Below the pieces are notes generated by a model, which worked only from the letters and a program-made list of their open reading frames with translations, was not told the DNA's origin and searched no databases. Shown here piece after piece: positions 13,370 through 26,665 of a stretch of 64,000 bases of DNA; the first letter of the stretch is position 1, and the number at the start of each line of letters is the position of its first letter. This stretch comes from Chionis minor. Lineage: Eukaryota; Chordata; Aves; Charadriiformes; Chionididae. Location: assembly GCA_013398295.1 (NCBI GenBank), contig VZSF01006565.1:940566-1004565 (forward strand). The letters run 5' to 3'. A program made the translations under genes and the position numbers.

Positions 13370-16300
13370 AATGCGCCGTGGTTTCTGACTGATCGAAGTT
13401 CAGAGCAGGATAAGAAAGGAGTAGGCTTGAGAAGACAGGAAAAGAGAAAAGTTGAGATTATAGAGAACAACAAATTCTTTTGTTCATCCTTCTAACACTG
13501 GACAGGGTATTAACGATTTTTAATAAATAACCCGTGCAGAGCCGGCATGTAGGATGTGAACTACTTCTGAAACTGCTACTGGTGACCATTAGTATTATCG
13601 GACACACAGGTAGCTTTGAGTACTTAAACCCTTAAACTTTTCTTTCAATTTACTGAAATCTTCATTCAGGTACATCCACATTTGTTTTCCCTCTTACACC
13701 TTTAGAAGGCCAGTGATAATTGCTGTCTGACTTCAACAGAATACGTAATGCTTCTGTACTCTTCCACAGTTACTTCTTGTACCACTCACAGTTCCAAGAT
13801 TGCAGCTATTGCGGAAAACAGCAGCATCAACTCCCAGAGACCCGATCTACGCTGACTTTAATACTGTCCACAGGCCAACGGTTGTCATTGAATTCCTCAG
13901 GTCACTGTGAAAAACTAGAAGTTTTAATAGAATTTTAAAGCTCATCTGAGGGAAACACTGCCATTTCTAGGCTAGTAACAGTGTGAAATAAATTGGGTCT
14001 AATTTTAAGATCTGTAAGGATTAGCCGGTCAGTCATGACCGTCGTGTAAGTCCTGTCTTCTCCATGTTCACGATATTTCAGAAGGGTACTGAAATGTTCT
14101 AACAGAAGGGCTACATTTATGATTATTACTTAAGTGATGTATCCTGCATAGCAGATTTTCAGCTCTGAAAATGAGAGTCTTTATATTAGTTATCCAACAA
14201 ATTAATCTCTAGGACTGCAGAATTTTTGTCTAAAGTCTCTCATTAACCTTGCAGGTGATAAATGAATGAATGCTATCCTGTATTTTCCTCAAAGCTGCAA
14301 TGAGACAATTTTTACTGTGAAAATCCTAGGTGCACATTCAGATTTACAGAAGATGGCCTGCTGGCCCTGGAAATACCAAAATTTGCAGCAATTCCAAACT
14401 TCAAGTATGTTGCAGATACATAATATGAAACTGCTGCATCTTCCTGGTGATTCTTGTATTTCAATAATGACCACTCTGTCTCAGTACATTTCTTACAGCT
14501 TTATCTTATCAGTAAAACCACTCAGCAATTCACAGAACGCCACAAGAAAGGCGATGAAAATACAAAAGTGTATCACATGCAACTTCCCACTGGAAAAAAA
14601 AGAGGACCGGAAAAGGAATGCATGTCCCAGATTTGAAGTTACTGCTAGACAGTAAATAATTGTTTAGTATACTACTAGGATGGCACACAGTTAAAAATAT
14701 CAACACTTTTTTTTCATTCCTATTATTTCTTACCGTGTAAATAGGAGCAGATCAGCACTCAAAGTCTTTGCAAAAACATTTCTTGCTCACTCAGTGATCA
14801 CGTGGACTATGACACAAATCCATAGTCCCTGTTAGGGACTTGTCACCTGATTTCACTTGGTATTTCAACAGATTTTACACAGATTCTTATTACATGCTGA
14901 TTTCTTAATTTTGAGTACAGAATGACTGTCCATGGTATTTATTATGCATTTGGTAAAAAATAGTATGCAGTGAGGAATCAGTGGCAATTGAAAATGATGG
15001 TAGCTGTACTTGTTCATAGTTACATGTCCTGCCAGGAAAAGACCAAGTAATAAGAAAGCCTTCAAGTTAGTCTGGCATCCTGTCTGTGACCAAAGTACTA
15101 GAAAATGTTTTAACTTCATTATGTTTAAAATTCTGCTCTAAACCTACACTGCCACAGTACCTTTCCCTAAGCTTCTAACGTATGCTACCAAAAATGAAAG
15201 GCAGTTTTATAGTATTTTCCCGAAGGAAGCAGATACTTCTCTTGTTTACAAAGAAAACATATTTATATTTTTACAAAACTTGGTGGTCTATAGTTCTCTC
15301 CTTTACAACAACAACAACTCAAAAAATCCTTTTAGATGTTACAGAGAAGAGATTGAGACTTTGTTAACAGCACAGCCTTGTTCAAAGACAGAATGGAAGC
15401 TTGGTTGCTGTTTCCTCTTTTAACATCTTCAAAAAGATAATTAGGAGAAGCAGCATAGTGGGAAGTAAAACAATCTTCGTGCATTAACAGGCCATTGACC
15501 GGCAGATAAGGTACGAAGATAAGATAGCATGGCTAATTAGTCTAAAACATGCATCCAAAAAACCATTATTACTTAAAATAGATATTTGTGCTTATAAAAG
15601 AAAGTTACATATTTATAATTTTGACTGTTTTCTTAGAGGCAGCATAGAAAGGCTGGGCTCATCCTGTATGCACAACCCTGCACGCACTGTGCCCTTTGGA
15701 GCAGGCACCTGTGGAACAGAGGGGGCCAGCTGGGAACACCAGGCAGAAGGTCTTTGGCAGAACTTAGTTAATGTATCTGGGCCACGACGTCCAGTGAGGA
15801 ACTTGGAGCATCTAAAGAATACCAAGGAGTTAACATTATATAAGCTTTAAGTTGTTATGGGCTGCTTTCCAAAAAGCATGATTTCCAATACTTGAGCATG
15901 CAAGCCAGATTTCATTTCTGGCTCTGTCTCACAATGCTGTAATAGTTTAATTCAGTTGAACTAGAGATTCTCATCTGCTTTTAAGAACAAGAGCTAGAAC
16001 AATAAAAGTGTTCTATAAACTGCAGCAAAATTAATCTGCAATTGATGAGAGAGAGTAAAATCAAGCGCCCTACAGCAGTTCTGCATTAGTGCTGGCTTTT
16101 TGCAAGTTCTGCTGGCTGCTGAAAAAACCCAGCATTGATAAAAGATGCATTTGTTGTTAATAACATATTATATATTGCTGTGATTTTTATTACCTTTATC
16201 TGAAGTATGTGTTAAGCCTAGTTGTGTGACCAGGAAGCGAAGTTTGCATTGACTTTCCCTATGAATACTTTAAAGTCTGGGAATACCAAATGCAACCTTC

Positions 16301-17780
16301 TCTATAGTAAACGTATCCTGAGGAAAAAAAATAAAAATGTTATTTCTCATGTCGGAAAAGTGGTTTTTAAAATTGCCATCACACTTCTACTACAATAAGA
16401 AAAATTTGAAATTACAAAGCAAATTATGAACTATATGATGTAAATACAAGCCTGGTATCTCCAGAAAAAATAAAGTTGGAGACTGTGAGGAATTCCAGCC
16501 AGAACAGAGAGACAGATCTATCTGTGCATACCCGCGCACATGCGTGTAATACCTCTATACTCCTATATGGTGGATAGTTCCTGAATACGACCATCTATCA
16601 TACGATCATCTCCTCTTTGAAGCAATGTTCAATGAACAAGTCTTAGTCTTGGGACAGCAAAGGAGAATTTTGATTTTTAATAATATTACATATAACTGGA
16701 TTCGTGCAGAACATTTTCTTGGAAGATGCCACTAATTTCTTCCGAAATACAATTCATAGTTTCCTTTCTGAGCACATCACAATCATAACAGGGACTGATG
16801 GGACCCATGAGTGTATCATATACATAACTACTAGTGAATACAAATGGAAATACTTGGCTGAAGCTGTTATCCCTGGGGCAAATTGTCAACAACAAGGCAA
16901 ATAATGCTAATACTTTGTGCTTATAACACAAGCTGAGAAGATTTCAAAAGTGCTGTTTGGTTTCATTCAATAACAAGTTTCCAAGATAAGGTTTTGCAAA
17001 AAATTTGAATTGCACAACTAGAAATGAAGGCCTTTTTCACAGCTCCAGACTCAGAATCTTCACCTTGAAGACAAACTTTCTCTTATTCCCTCTCTTTCTC
17101 CTGATAGTCCTGAATAAAAACCAGTTACATTTTGCAATTAAGAGAAGATTCACATTAATTACTTGCTTCCAGCTTTGTCACCTTTCTCATCTTTCTCACA
17201 ATCTGTCACTGAATATTCAGTCATATTAAAAGTATTGATATCACACCAGTACTGTTCTGTGAGAACTTTGTATATGCATTGAGAAATGCAGCGAAATAAT
17301 TCATTTTGGCAAAAGTGGATCATAAACTTTACTATTACAAAGTGATGGCCATCCTGAAGAGGAAATACATTTTATCGAAATTTTTAGAGCTCTCAAATGT
17401 AATAATGGGCTTGTGCAAAATACATTACTTTATGACATAATTTAGAAAATTAGCGTTTAGAACAGTAAAAATGGCCTATATTGCTAGCTCTATGGGTTCC
17501 AGTGGTAACTTAAACAGTGTTAAAAATAACAACTGTTAAAAAATGAAGTAGTGATACATCCCGAGTCATCAAAGAGCCTTGGCCATCAGCTCTGCTCAGA
17601 AAACTTCCATCTTCATCACAAGCTGACTGAAATGTCATTACTATAGCTAATGTAATTCCGGATCCTTTTAGATGAAAAATCTAGAGAATGTGCTTGAATT
17701 TAAAGAACACACGTGAAATAGAGATGACTCTTGTTCACTTTCGGAGATTTTGTTCCTCCCAACAAAAACCACCTTATACT

Positions 17781-17846
17781 TTCTCAGTTCGCTTACTAGG
17801 AAATAGCTAATATTAGGAAAAAGCTATAGCTTTTCTCAGTTTGCTT
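17781..17846. repeat. Imperfect direct repeat flanking a 16-bp palindrome
   Basis: TTCTCAGTTCGCTTA (17781-17795) recurs as TTCTCAGTTTGCTTC (17833-17847). Between them, overlapping the second copy by two bases, lies the perfect palindrome AAAAGCTATAGCTTTT (17819-17834). This may be a small local duplication. No function is inferred. Confidence 0.6.
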
Positions 17847-20800
17847 CTAAGTAACGATAACAGGCACTTTTGTATCAGAAAAGTGTTCAAACAAGCTGAC
17901 AATCAAGTTTACTAATTCCACTGAAATTCACACCCATCCACAAAGTAAGGTAACGATAATTTATGGAGAAAGAGAAGCAAACTGCAAAATCCTTCTGCAC
18001 TCCAAGATCACTGCGTGCCTTAATTTCCCTGAACGGTGCAGCCGGGGCAATGGCCAGACAGCCCCGTCTCTGGTGTTGTGATGATCCACGGGCAGAACTG
18101 AAACCAGTCAGACGGACGAGCTCCCTAGGTGGAAGCCCATCTGCTACGACAGTGTCAGTAACAGCAAACCTTTCACGGACATTGGGATGTCGTTAGCATC
18201 CAGAAATGGAAAGCTGATCAACACAAACTCTTCTACTTAAGCCAGTATCATTTTTTGGTAAGAGAAACCTAAGAGTATACTAAATAAACTAAGGGTTTTA
18301 GTGATGAGGTAAGAGGTATAGCAGAAACAAGTGTGGGTGAAACATCTTCCTATTGCTTCTTCAACTACATGGCGGTTTCTGCTATCAACTACTCAAAGTG
18401 AGCCCAGAGATATTAAGTGAAAATGAGTGAAGAACACATATTGAAAAAATCCTTTTGAATAAGAAGGAACTGCTTGCCACATTCTTAGAAAAATGAATAG
18501 GAAAAAAAATATAGAAAGGACCAGATTTTTCCTTTTTTCCCCCTCCTTTTTATGAAACTAGTGGGCACTCAAGTCCTCTGCCTCTAAAGGATGAAGAATT
18601 TAATTTATAGTTCTAAGAAACTGCAGTTGTTTTTCAATTGCATTTTAGAAGCTTAAGCAACTAAACCAGTTCCTTATGTGTAGAACAATAATGGTCTGAT
18701 TTTGCTGAAGTTAAATAAGACTTTGTCCAACTTTCAGCGGGACAGAAACAGACCGTAAGGCACATTTTGCATAATCACTTTTAACACAAAGTAAAATACA
18801 CCCAGCTTTTATCTATTCTCTTAAGGAACTGTACATCAATAGACAACATTTTGCCAAATACACACCAGGATTACTTTTTTCTTATTCATTTAGAAGCAAA
18901 GTAGATTGCAAAAAGAATATACTAGCGTACTTATGAGCAAAGAGCATTATCTCCCTTTGCTAAACAGGGGCTGCTATTTCTGAATCTGAAAATATTCTCT
19001 TTCAGATTATTCTCTTTCTTAACCTGAAAATACACAGAAGGAATTACAGCACAGAATTTTTCCATGCAGATACACAAATAAGGTGGGAAACCCCCATCCC
19101 CAACCACAAATTCCATTCATTCTTTGAGTGAATGGAGCAGGTTACAATGACACAGTTAATTCATTTTAGTCGATTTAACGATAATTACTCTGCAATCATC
19201 ACTTATTTACAAACATGCAAATGCTTGCCTTAGTTATGGAATTAATCATAAAACACATAAGGTATTTAATACTGTAATTAAGTATAGATTTATCAATGAC
19301 ACATAACACTTGTAACTAATTAATGCACACAGTTAATCATTAAGCATCTTACTAAGTGCTTATTAGGGTGTCTCTTTCCATGGACAGCTAATATTTCCCT
19401 TTGTCATCTGCCTGATGTCTTCACATCACGAGACATCAAGGAACATAAAGGAAGGTAAGACCCTGGAGTAAATATTTTGTACCATGAGTATCACCCTCCG
19501 ATTCCATTGTGCTACCGCTTTACAATTACAAAATGACCCAACAGCTCCTGTCTTGGAATGCTTACAATCTAATAATCCAAAATCTCAAAAGCAGGAAGTT
19601 CTGCTAGACCCAGATAACTGGTACTCTGTGGCAGAATATAGGTGGTTTTGCTTTTAATAGGCGTTTGCATACAAAAGTAGTTCTTTCTTAAGAACGAAGC
19701 CTTTTCTCGATTAAGGAAATTTCCTCTACACAGGAAATGTGCACTACCTCAAGAAACCCATAGTTTGCAACTCATCTACACTTGACATATATAGAGTTTA
19801 GGGTAGTTGTGCATCCTGTGCAGATGGGCTGCTGTTTCTTATTAATATCATTTTATTATTTATTCATGTTGTGGTAACGTTCAAAGTCTCTGATCTAGAT
19901 GACAACTTCATTATAGTACAGGTAATCTATACATAAAGGCTGACTCAATTCCTACCCTAGAATACAAATTTTAGAAAAAATGCATGGGAATGAGATACGA
20001 GGTACAAGCAAAGTAATTAAGATCACAGATAAACTTCCTATTTGTTACCTGCTATTTTTATATCCTCCATAAATTCCCTATTGCCTTTCCATTTCCTCAG
20101 CCACTGTAAATAACTTAAAATTGTGTCTCTTCCTCAATTTCGTGTTTTAGCTACAAGAAAAAAGAAAAAGAGAAACATACTGCACTGAATCAGAACTGCT
20201 CAGCTCCCTTGGTACAGCATTCCTGCCGTGGCTAGCTGTACAGATCTCCCACGGATTTTTAGTGGCTCCAGCGACCTCCTCCTGTTCCAGGAAGAGCGAT
20301 GGCTGCTGTGACTGTGCGGTCATTTGAAACTATGGAGTTAGGTCAGGTGTTGCTCCTGGTGTCTTCCGAACCTCGTCTTACCTCAACAACCTTCCTCTGA
20401 ACACTTGCAAGCGTCAGCTTCAGCAGCACGAATATTTTCAGTGTGATTTCATATTTGAAGCTGAAAATGTATTGCTCGCTTCCTCATCTTTCCCCCTGAT
20501 GCCTGTCTGCAAGTCTCCTCTTTCTGCCCTAGTTACTAAATAATTAGGCAACATTTATAAAACAGTACAAACGTCTGGAAACAGAAAACAAAGTTCAAGC
20601 ATTGGGAACACATAAATATCCCAATGTAATTGCATACATACATAGATCTTTCCATTTGCTCTGACACCTGCACACACGACAGGGCTTTGTTTAAACAAGT
20701 TTTTCTGTAATAGCCATGTGAAATTAACAAGTGTCCTCATGAGCTAATTTCACCAAGTTAGGGAAATCTTCACTAATATCTTAAAATATCAGACAGAAAT

Positions 20801-21363
20801 TTATAACCAACAGATCACATATCCTTTACCCACTGCAGAAGACAGGATTCTAACCTATTAAGATGATTCTATCTTATTTATGAAATTAATACTTCTGTAA
20901 CTTTTCCAAATGTTTCAATTAAATTAGTCATGTGTTTTTATTAGAAAGCTGAATGAGATGTAGCTGTTTAGTATGTTTAGGTAGGTAACTTTTTTTAAAA
21001 AAAAAATATTTTCCAATAATATGGCATAAAACCTTTATTTTTTTATATTTTTACCATGAAGGGAAGTTACACTACTGCAAATGCTGGAATAATCTCAGTG
21101 ATATTAATGTGTAATTTATATGACAGTAGCTACATGATAGATGTCCAGAGCCTCTGAGATCAAAACACTGAATCAGTCATGAGCACATGCATGTCATTAT
21201 CTTAAGAGAAACAGTATGCTCCTTTTCTACTTCTGAAGACATGATTCAAACTTCAATCCAACAATGTAAAATTTTACTTGAAAATAATTAAGCTGCCTTC
21301 TCACTATGAGAGAAAACAAGCCTCATGAATATCTATCAAGGATTAATTTCTATGGTGTTGGGG

Positions 21364-21405
21364 TTTTTTTATTAATTTATTTTTTATTTTTTAAATTAAA
21401 AAAAT
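21364..21405. repeat. AT-rich low-complexity tract with inverted arms
   Basis: A 42-bp run consists only of A and T (T7, then ATTAATTTA..., ending A7 and T). It includes the self-complementary ATTTTTTAAATTAAAAAAAT at its end. No function inferred. Confidence 0.8.
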
Positions 21406-22638
21406 ACCAACCATCACGATGAGCAAAGACTAATAACAGATGGCTAAAATGATTGTGTTCAAATTGTTCAGAGAAGTTTGACTTGACCTGAGACCTTGCA
21501 GAAATAAATACACATATACTTATCTGCCCCTTAAAAAACAGGACATAAATGGATCGTGAGCAGTGCAACACAGGCATATATACAATAATAAAAGCACTGT
21601 AGGAAAAAACATGGTAAAACTTTCTAATAGAAACCGGTGAATGCGTGAAGCGTAAAAGATTCTTCTTTATTTTTTTAAAGGAAGCACTGCATACTTGCGG
21701 GACTAGCACACGGACCTCTCTCCCCGCCTGCAATACTGCTGTCCCACCGCACCATCAGATCGCATCAGATGAGCCACAGGCTCTCATCGAGACTCTCCTC
21801 CACACCCACAGGATCTGGAGTCCCTGAGCTGAGACAGGACAATAAATGAAACAGAGCCAGAATTACACGGTTGATGGTCAAAGACAGTAGGACTGATAAA
21901 AATGGCAAGCCCAGCGAGTAACGACAGCTTCACGTACACAAACAATTCTACCAGAGAAACACGCTTTAAAACATGCCAGGCTCACTGTTTTGGGGACGCT
22001 GCCTCACTCTGAGCTATTATCAATACCTTTCGAAGCAACATGTGTAAAGGCAATCCATGGGCAGATGCTCACCCAGGGGACTTGACCTGTATTCTTGCAA
22101 ACTTCAAAATGAGCCCAGAGCACCTCAAATCATTTTTAATTCAGTAACAACTGCAGTGCAATGAAAGAAGAATGCTAGTAATGATACAGAAAAAGAAACT
22201 TTTTTGGGGTTTTTTTGCATAACCCACTCAAAGCTGAGTGATATGATGCCGTTAGGGTGAAACATCTGAAGTTCATTTTGGATTTAACTTTCTTATGCTA
22301 AAGATTTTTCCAATCATCTTTTTTGGCAAGAGCTGATGGGCAATATATACTGCTTGAATTAGTGTTACTAATTGTACTTACTCTGCAAAAATAGATATTC
22401 CACTCCAACTGAAGCTCTGCTGGATGAAATATCGGGGCTCACATAAAGGGCAGATCGCAGCTCTCCATCTGTTCTTATGTAAAGCTGTTGGTTTACATTT
22501 TCCCACATCAGCTGAGCATCAGGTGTACTATTCTGCCAGAACTTGTCTTTCCACAGCTCTGTCTTAGTAAACTGCTACCAAAACCAAAGTCAAAAGTAGC
22601 AAATGGAAACAAGAAGCAGCTAAGTTGCTCCTATCAGC

Positions 22639-22754
22639 TCACAGAATCACAGAAAGTTAAGGGTTGGAAGGGACCTCTAGAGATCAGCTGGTCCAACCCT
22701 CCTGCCAGAGCAGGTCCACCTAGAGCAGGTTGCACAGGATGACGTGCATACTCC
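22639..22754 (-). mobile_element. CR1 LINE fragment, short 3' end
   Basis: The plus strand carries TCACAGAATCACAGAAAGTT, the reversed terminal octamer repeat (ATTCTGTG on the minus strand) of CR1. GGGTTGGAAGGGACCTC and the GGTCCAACCC / CCACCTAGAGCAGGTTGC blocks of the CR1 3' region follow. Similarity fades after about 22754, leaving about 116 bp. It shares the AGAAAGTTAAGGGTTGG signature with the copy at 13126-13369, so the two probably belong to the same subfamily. It is in the same orientation as ADK. Confidence 0.93.
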
Positions 22755-23299
22755 AAAAAAGTCTCTCTGTAGAATAGCAGTTTTTCATAAATCTTTCAAC
22801 GTCTTGGTACATTCTGGAAACCAAGCCACAACTTCCAGTACTGAGCATAATAGCTCTACCCGTTCAGTTGAAGACCGATCCAGTCCAGTGTCCTGCCTCT
22901 AATAATGGCCATGAGTGGAAACACATAGGCAAAACTAAGAACGAGGCACACATTTATCACACTTTCCCCATGTAATCATTCAGCCTCCGACTGTTTCCAG
23001 CTCAAGAAATTTCCTGACCACGCTGTAGTTTGTCTCATAAGGCAATACTCAGTGAATCCATCTCCCAAGAACTTGTCTTGGAAGGGAATATTTTGCACCC
23101 ACAAGCACCTTTGGCAAGACGTGCAACGCATCTACTAGTGGTTATTTATTTTGAATCTGGCTTCTACCAGCTTGACCAAGTCACAGCTAAGTCTCACCTT
23201 GGAAGAGACAGTGACCAGTTGACCCTAACGTATCCTCTCACACCGCTACTGATTTTTTCAGCTTCTGTAGATTCTTCCTTTCATCTGCTTCTTTTCCAA

Positions 23300-23960
23300 G
23301 CAAGAGTCCTACATTCCTCCTACAGTAGCCATTCTTCGTCTTTGCTTATGTTATTGCCCTTCTCTGAACTTTTTTCCAGTTCCACGACAGCCTTTTGGAA
23401 TCGACTGAACCAGAACTACAAGCAGTATCCAAGGTGTGAATTTCTTTGAAGACTTAATGATGTTTTGTCTTTTGTGTCTTGTTCTCTACTCCTTGCTTTA
23501 CAATTCCTAACATTTGGTTTGTTTTGCATTGTTTTTTGTTTGGTTTGGTTTGGTTTTGTTTTTGTGGGCCAGATGAGAACCATCCCAAGTGCCCTCTGCT
23601 TCCCGCACACCAAACATAACACGAGTATCTGGGCTTCTGCACGGTTTTGCTTTGAAGATTGCTCCTATTGTATGGCAATATACAGACGTCCTTCCTAAGG
23701 TAGACATAGCTGTACTACCAGGATAACCCTCACCCACACGTTTGTCGAGTCCTTCAAACACCACAAGTCAGATTCCCTTTGCAGAAGCCGTACTGACTTC
23801 TCTCAAGTGGACTATATTTAGCCAGTCATTCATTAGCTCTGCTTTATTACAGTCTCTACTAAAATTGGCCTGGTAAAATCCTCCAGCTTACATGCCTGTA
23901 ATTCCCTAGAAACTTCAGGGACTGCTTGAGCAACAGGATTATCTCTAATAATATAAACCA
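23300..23960 (-). mobile_element. Probable ancient CR1/L3-like LINE remnant
   Basis: The plus strand near 23357 reads GCCCTTCTCTGAAC...TTCCAGTTCC, then a CAAGCAGTATCCAAGGTGTG block, and near 23504 CAATTCCTAACATTTGGTTT. These resemble the reversed CCCTTCTCTGGAC...CTCCAG and TTCCTAACATTCTG blocks of old amniote CR1/L3 elements. Around 23770-23915, CCCTTTGCAGAAGCCGTACTGAC and ATGCCTGTAATTCCC recall another block found in old reptilian and avian repeats. Between them lies unmatched sequence and a GTTT-rich run. The identification rests on remembered consensus motifs only. It may be two separate fragments, and the limits are rough. Confidence 0.45.
23514..23564. repeat. GTTT/GGTTT-rich low-complexity tract
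   Basis: Repeated GTTT, GGTTT and GTTTT units include three consecutive TTTGG units (about 23540-23553). The tract lies inside the proposed CR1/L3-like remnant and may have expanded from its T-rich segment. Confidence 0.85.
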
Positions 23961-26499
23961 AAATGTTTAAGTACTTGCTAGGGAAAATATTAATTCAGAG
24001 ATTCTGTTGAGTATGATTAGAATCCTCAGACAACGTTTTCTGAAGGACAAACATACTCCTTTCTTCAAGGAAAGGAAATCATAGAGATGTTTCTGTCTTG
24101 GCCTTAGATAATAGTGGTGGTAACAGACACAGTTGCCAATCAAACCAGCCGGAAATATTTTTGTACCTTAAGCATATTTTCCCTTTCAACTTTCTGCCCC
24201 CCAAAACTATTTTTAAAATTTTTTTAAAGTAGGCCTATGACCGAATGAACACAAACATTCACTACAGACGTGAAGAGTCATTTATGCTGCTTCTACATCG
24301 ACATTCAGGAAGGGAACAATTTATCCCTGTTCTCCAGCTACCACACTGCATACTCAGCTTGCATTTTCTGCTAGAAGAATGAAATACAATTGCATCATCT
24401 CTGACTGCCACGGAGCTGCAGCTTGAAGGCACGTGGTATTCGTTACACACAGTCAAAGCTACTGAGAAAGTCAGAAGCAGATATCTCTGACTAGGATAAC
24501 ATTTATCAATTATCAATACTTAGGGAAAAAAAGACCTAAAGGCTTATTTAACAACAGCTCTGAACAATCAGTTCAGGAGTTTGTAGGCGCCCCTTTCTCA
24601 TAAATACTCCCTTACTCACAAAGACAAGGTATTTGTTGCTTCTAAAGTGTTGTTCCCAGCAGGTCCATGCTACTCATGATCACCCGCGGCTGGAGCGCCT
24701 CATCAGTCCTGGTGTGGCTGGAGAGCTGGCGGCGTGCAGGACTGACACAGCCGTGCTGGTTCTTTGCTGCAGCAGAAGCATCTACCTGCGTCCATGTGTC
24801 CAACCAGACGGGATCTTCTGTGCGCACCAATTGTTATTATAGGACTTTTATTTCCAGTAAGCTCTCAATGGAGCCTCTTTCTAATCTAATGTTACATATG
24901 TTTTGTGTTAGTCACATTCGCAATTACCCAGGTTATCCCCACCTCCTCATTACATTACTATAATTGAGAGTTGACTAATTGAAACCATAGGTGCAGTTTT
25001 AGAACAAGACATACTTTTCCTGTAATAATACACAACTTCCCCTTCCTTCCCCCAAGGAAACTGCGGGAAATTCACAGCAAACACTTTTCAGGAGAGAGTT
25101 TTAAATATTGATCACATGCAACAAATCTACCAAGGAGTAGAGGAATCACCATTTTCCTTCTCTTCACCTCCCTGTTCTCCAAAATATCGCAAGACAAAAA
25201 TTTGACGAATAGACTAAAGACACAGCACCCTCTCAGGAAGGCATCATACAGGAGATACAGCAGAGAAGGGACATCTACCTCTGCACCTCACATCATTTTT
25301 CGCTTTCCTGCAGGATGCGCGAGAGCGTTTCAACATATGCCAGAGCAGTGCTAATTGCTGCCCTACGCACGCTGCTTACCTTCTTTCAACAGCTGTTGCA
25401 CAGCCCAGAAAACAGAGTTGAAAGTGCTCCATCCTTCCAGGCCCAGATGCTCCCATCCCCTCCCCCAGCAGACTGCCAGGCTGCAGTTTGGGAAAGCCAC
25501 GGGGGCAAGTGGCTGGAGGGGCTTGTGACACTGCCTTTGATGCTGAAGATCTACTGCAGAATGAACGCACCGCTACAGACCTGCCCTAACAGACAGCGCA
25601 TAAATAACGGCAATTCCAATCTCACAAGTAATTAAAAAAACCTAACCACCAAGTAACGTGTATTTTTAATCTCGTTATGCCAAATAGCAAAAGGAAAAAA
25701 TTGTATTACGCACAGTTCTTCGAAATCTTTCAAATTTTAATTTCTGTGTATATACCAGTTTTTCACTCAGCCACTACAACACCACTGACCCACATTTAAA
25801 TAAAAATACATTTTTAAAACTAAGTAGTACATTAACGTCTTGGAAGTCCAAAATAATAACATACAAACATAATGGTATTAGAAGCGTGGGTCAATAAATA
25901 TGCCTCACGTGCATCATTTTTTCTTCATTAAAGATGCAAATGTGATGTAGACAGAGTTAGGCCACAATTACTTGCCCGCTTTTATTACCAGCAGTGCTAG
26001 GGCAAGTAATTCCTGACCTGCACCGTCCCCAGTTGCTCATTAATATCCCCATACCATGGCCAGTTTTAGGGGAGAACTGTTTGTGGGGTTGCTACAAGAT
26101 TAGAAACAAACAAGCAAACAAATCCAACTTTTTTTTTTTTTCCTTTCTTTCACTCAGCTCAGTTCCCTGCTTTGATTCAGGGTGCAGCCCAATAAATCAT
26201 AACACTTGACAAGCGAAGACACGAAGTAAGGAGAGGGAGAACACGCTTGGGTGCACCACCCTCCCCAACAAACCTACAGATACCCTCGCCTGGAACTTTT
26301 TCAGAGAGATTTGAAAACACTGCTGTCTTATCTGTCTTTAAGACTATATTGTCTGTCACGGAAACGTGGTAAGCGCTTTTTAAAAATAATTAATTTGCAC
26401 AGTTACACAACCACGCTAAACCTGCAGGTGGGCCCAGAGGTTCTTCTGGAACAAGCCACCTATATGGCATTTGGTGACAGCCACAGAAGCCAAGCACGT

Positions 26500-26665
26500 G
26501 GACGCTGCCCTGCCAGTCCTTCATCCCCGCTCGGCCTCACGATGTTTGCGTGTCCCTGCCAGCCCGCAGGCTGCCGAGCCCAGCGGAGCCCCAGGACACT
26601 CCAGCTGCTCTGCTGGGCTCCGCTCCCTCACACCAGCCATGGTCTCGGGCTCTGCCACCCCTGGA
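26500..26665. other. GC-rich, CpG-containing intronic patch
   Basis: About 165 bp contain roughly ten CpGs, including CCCCGCTCGG, GCCCGCAGGCTGCCGAG and GGGCTCCGCTCCC. GC content stays raised to about 26900 but with fewer CpGs. The open frames across it are low-complexity translations without recognisable domains. It could be a regulatory element or a GC-biased relic. Confidence 0.35.

Larger units (their letters stand above)
13370..22638. other. Intron segment, no gene seen
   Basis: AT-rich DNA with no recognised exon or dated repeat. Noted are the direct repeat and palindrome at 17781-17846 and the all-AT tract at 21364-21405. The patch 20190-20430 is richer in GC and in CTCC/CTTCC motifs, but I could not assign it. 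Confidence 0.6.

Noticed and set aside
12914..13495. 193-codon plus-strand open frame
   Set aside because: Its middle is the antisense of the CR1 tail at 13126-13369, and the flanking residues match no protein family. It is a by-product of the repeat.
14266..14655. 129-codon plus-strand open frame
   Set aside because: Composition is like translated AT-rich intron and no motif is recognised.
23030..23449. 139-codon plus-strand open frame
   Set aside because: It overlaps the suspected CR1/L3-like remnant on the opposite strand and has no protein similarity I recognise.
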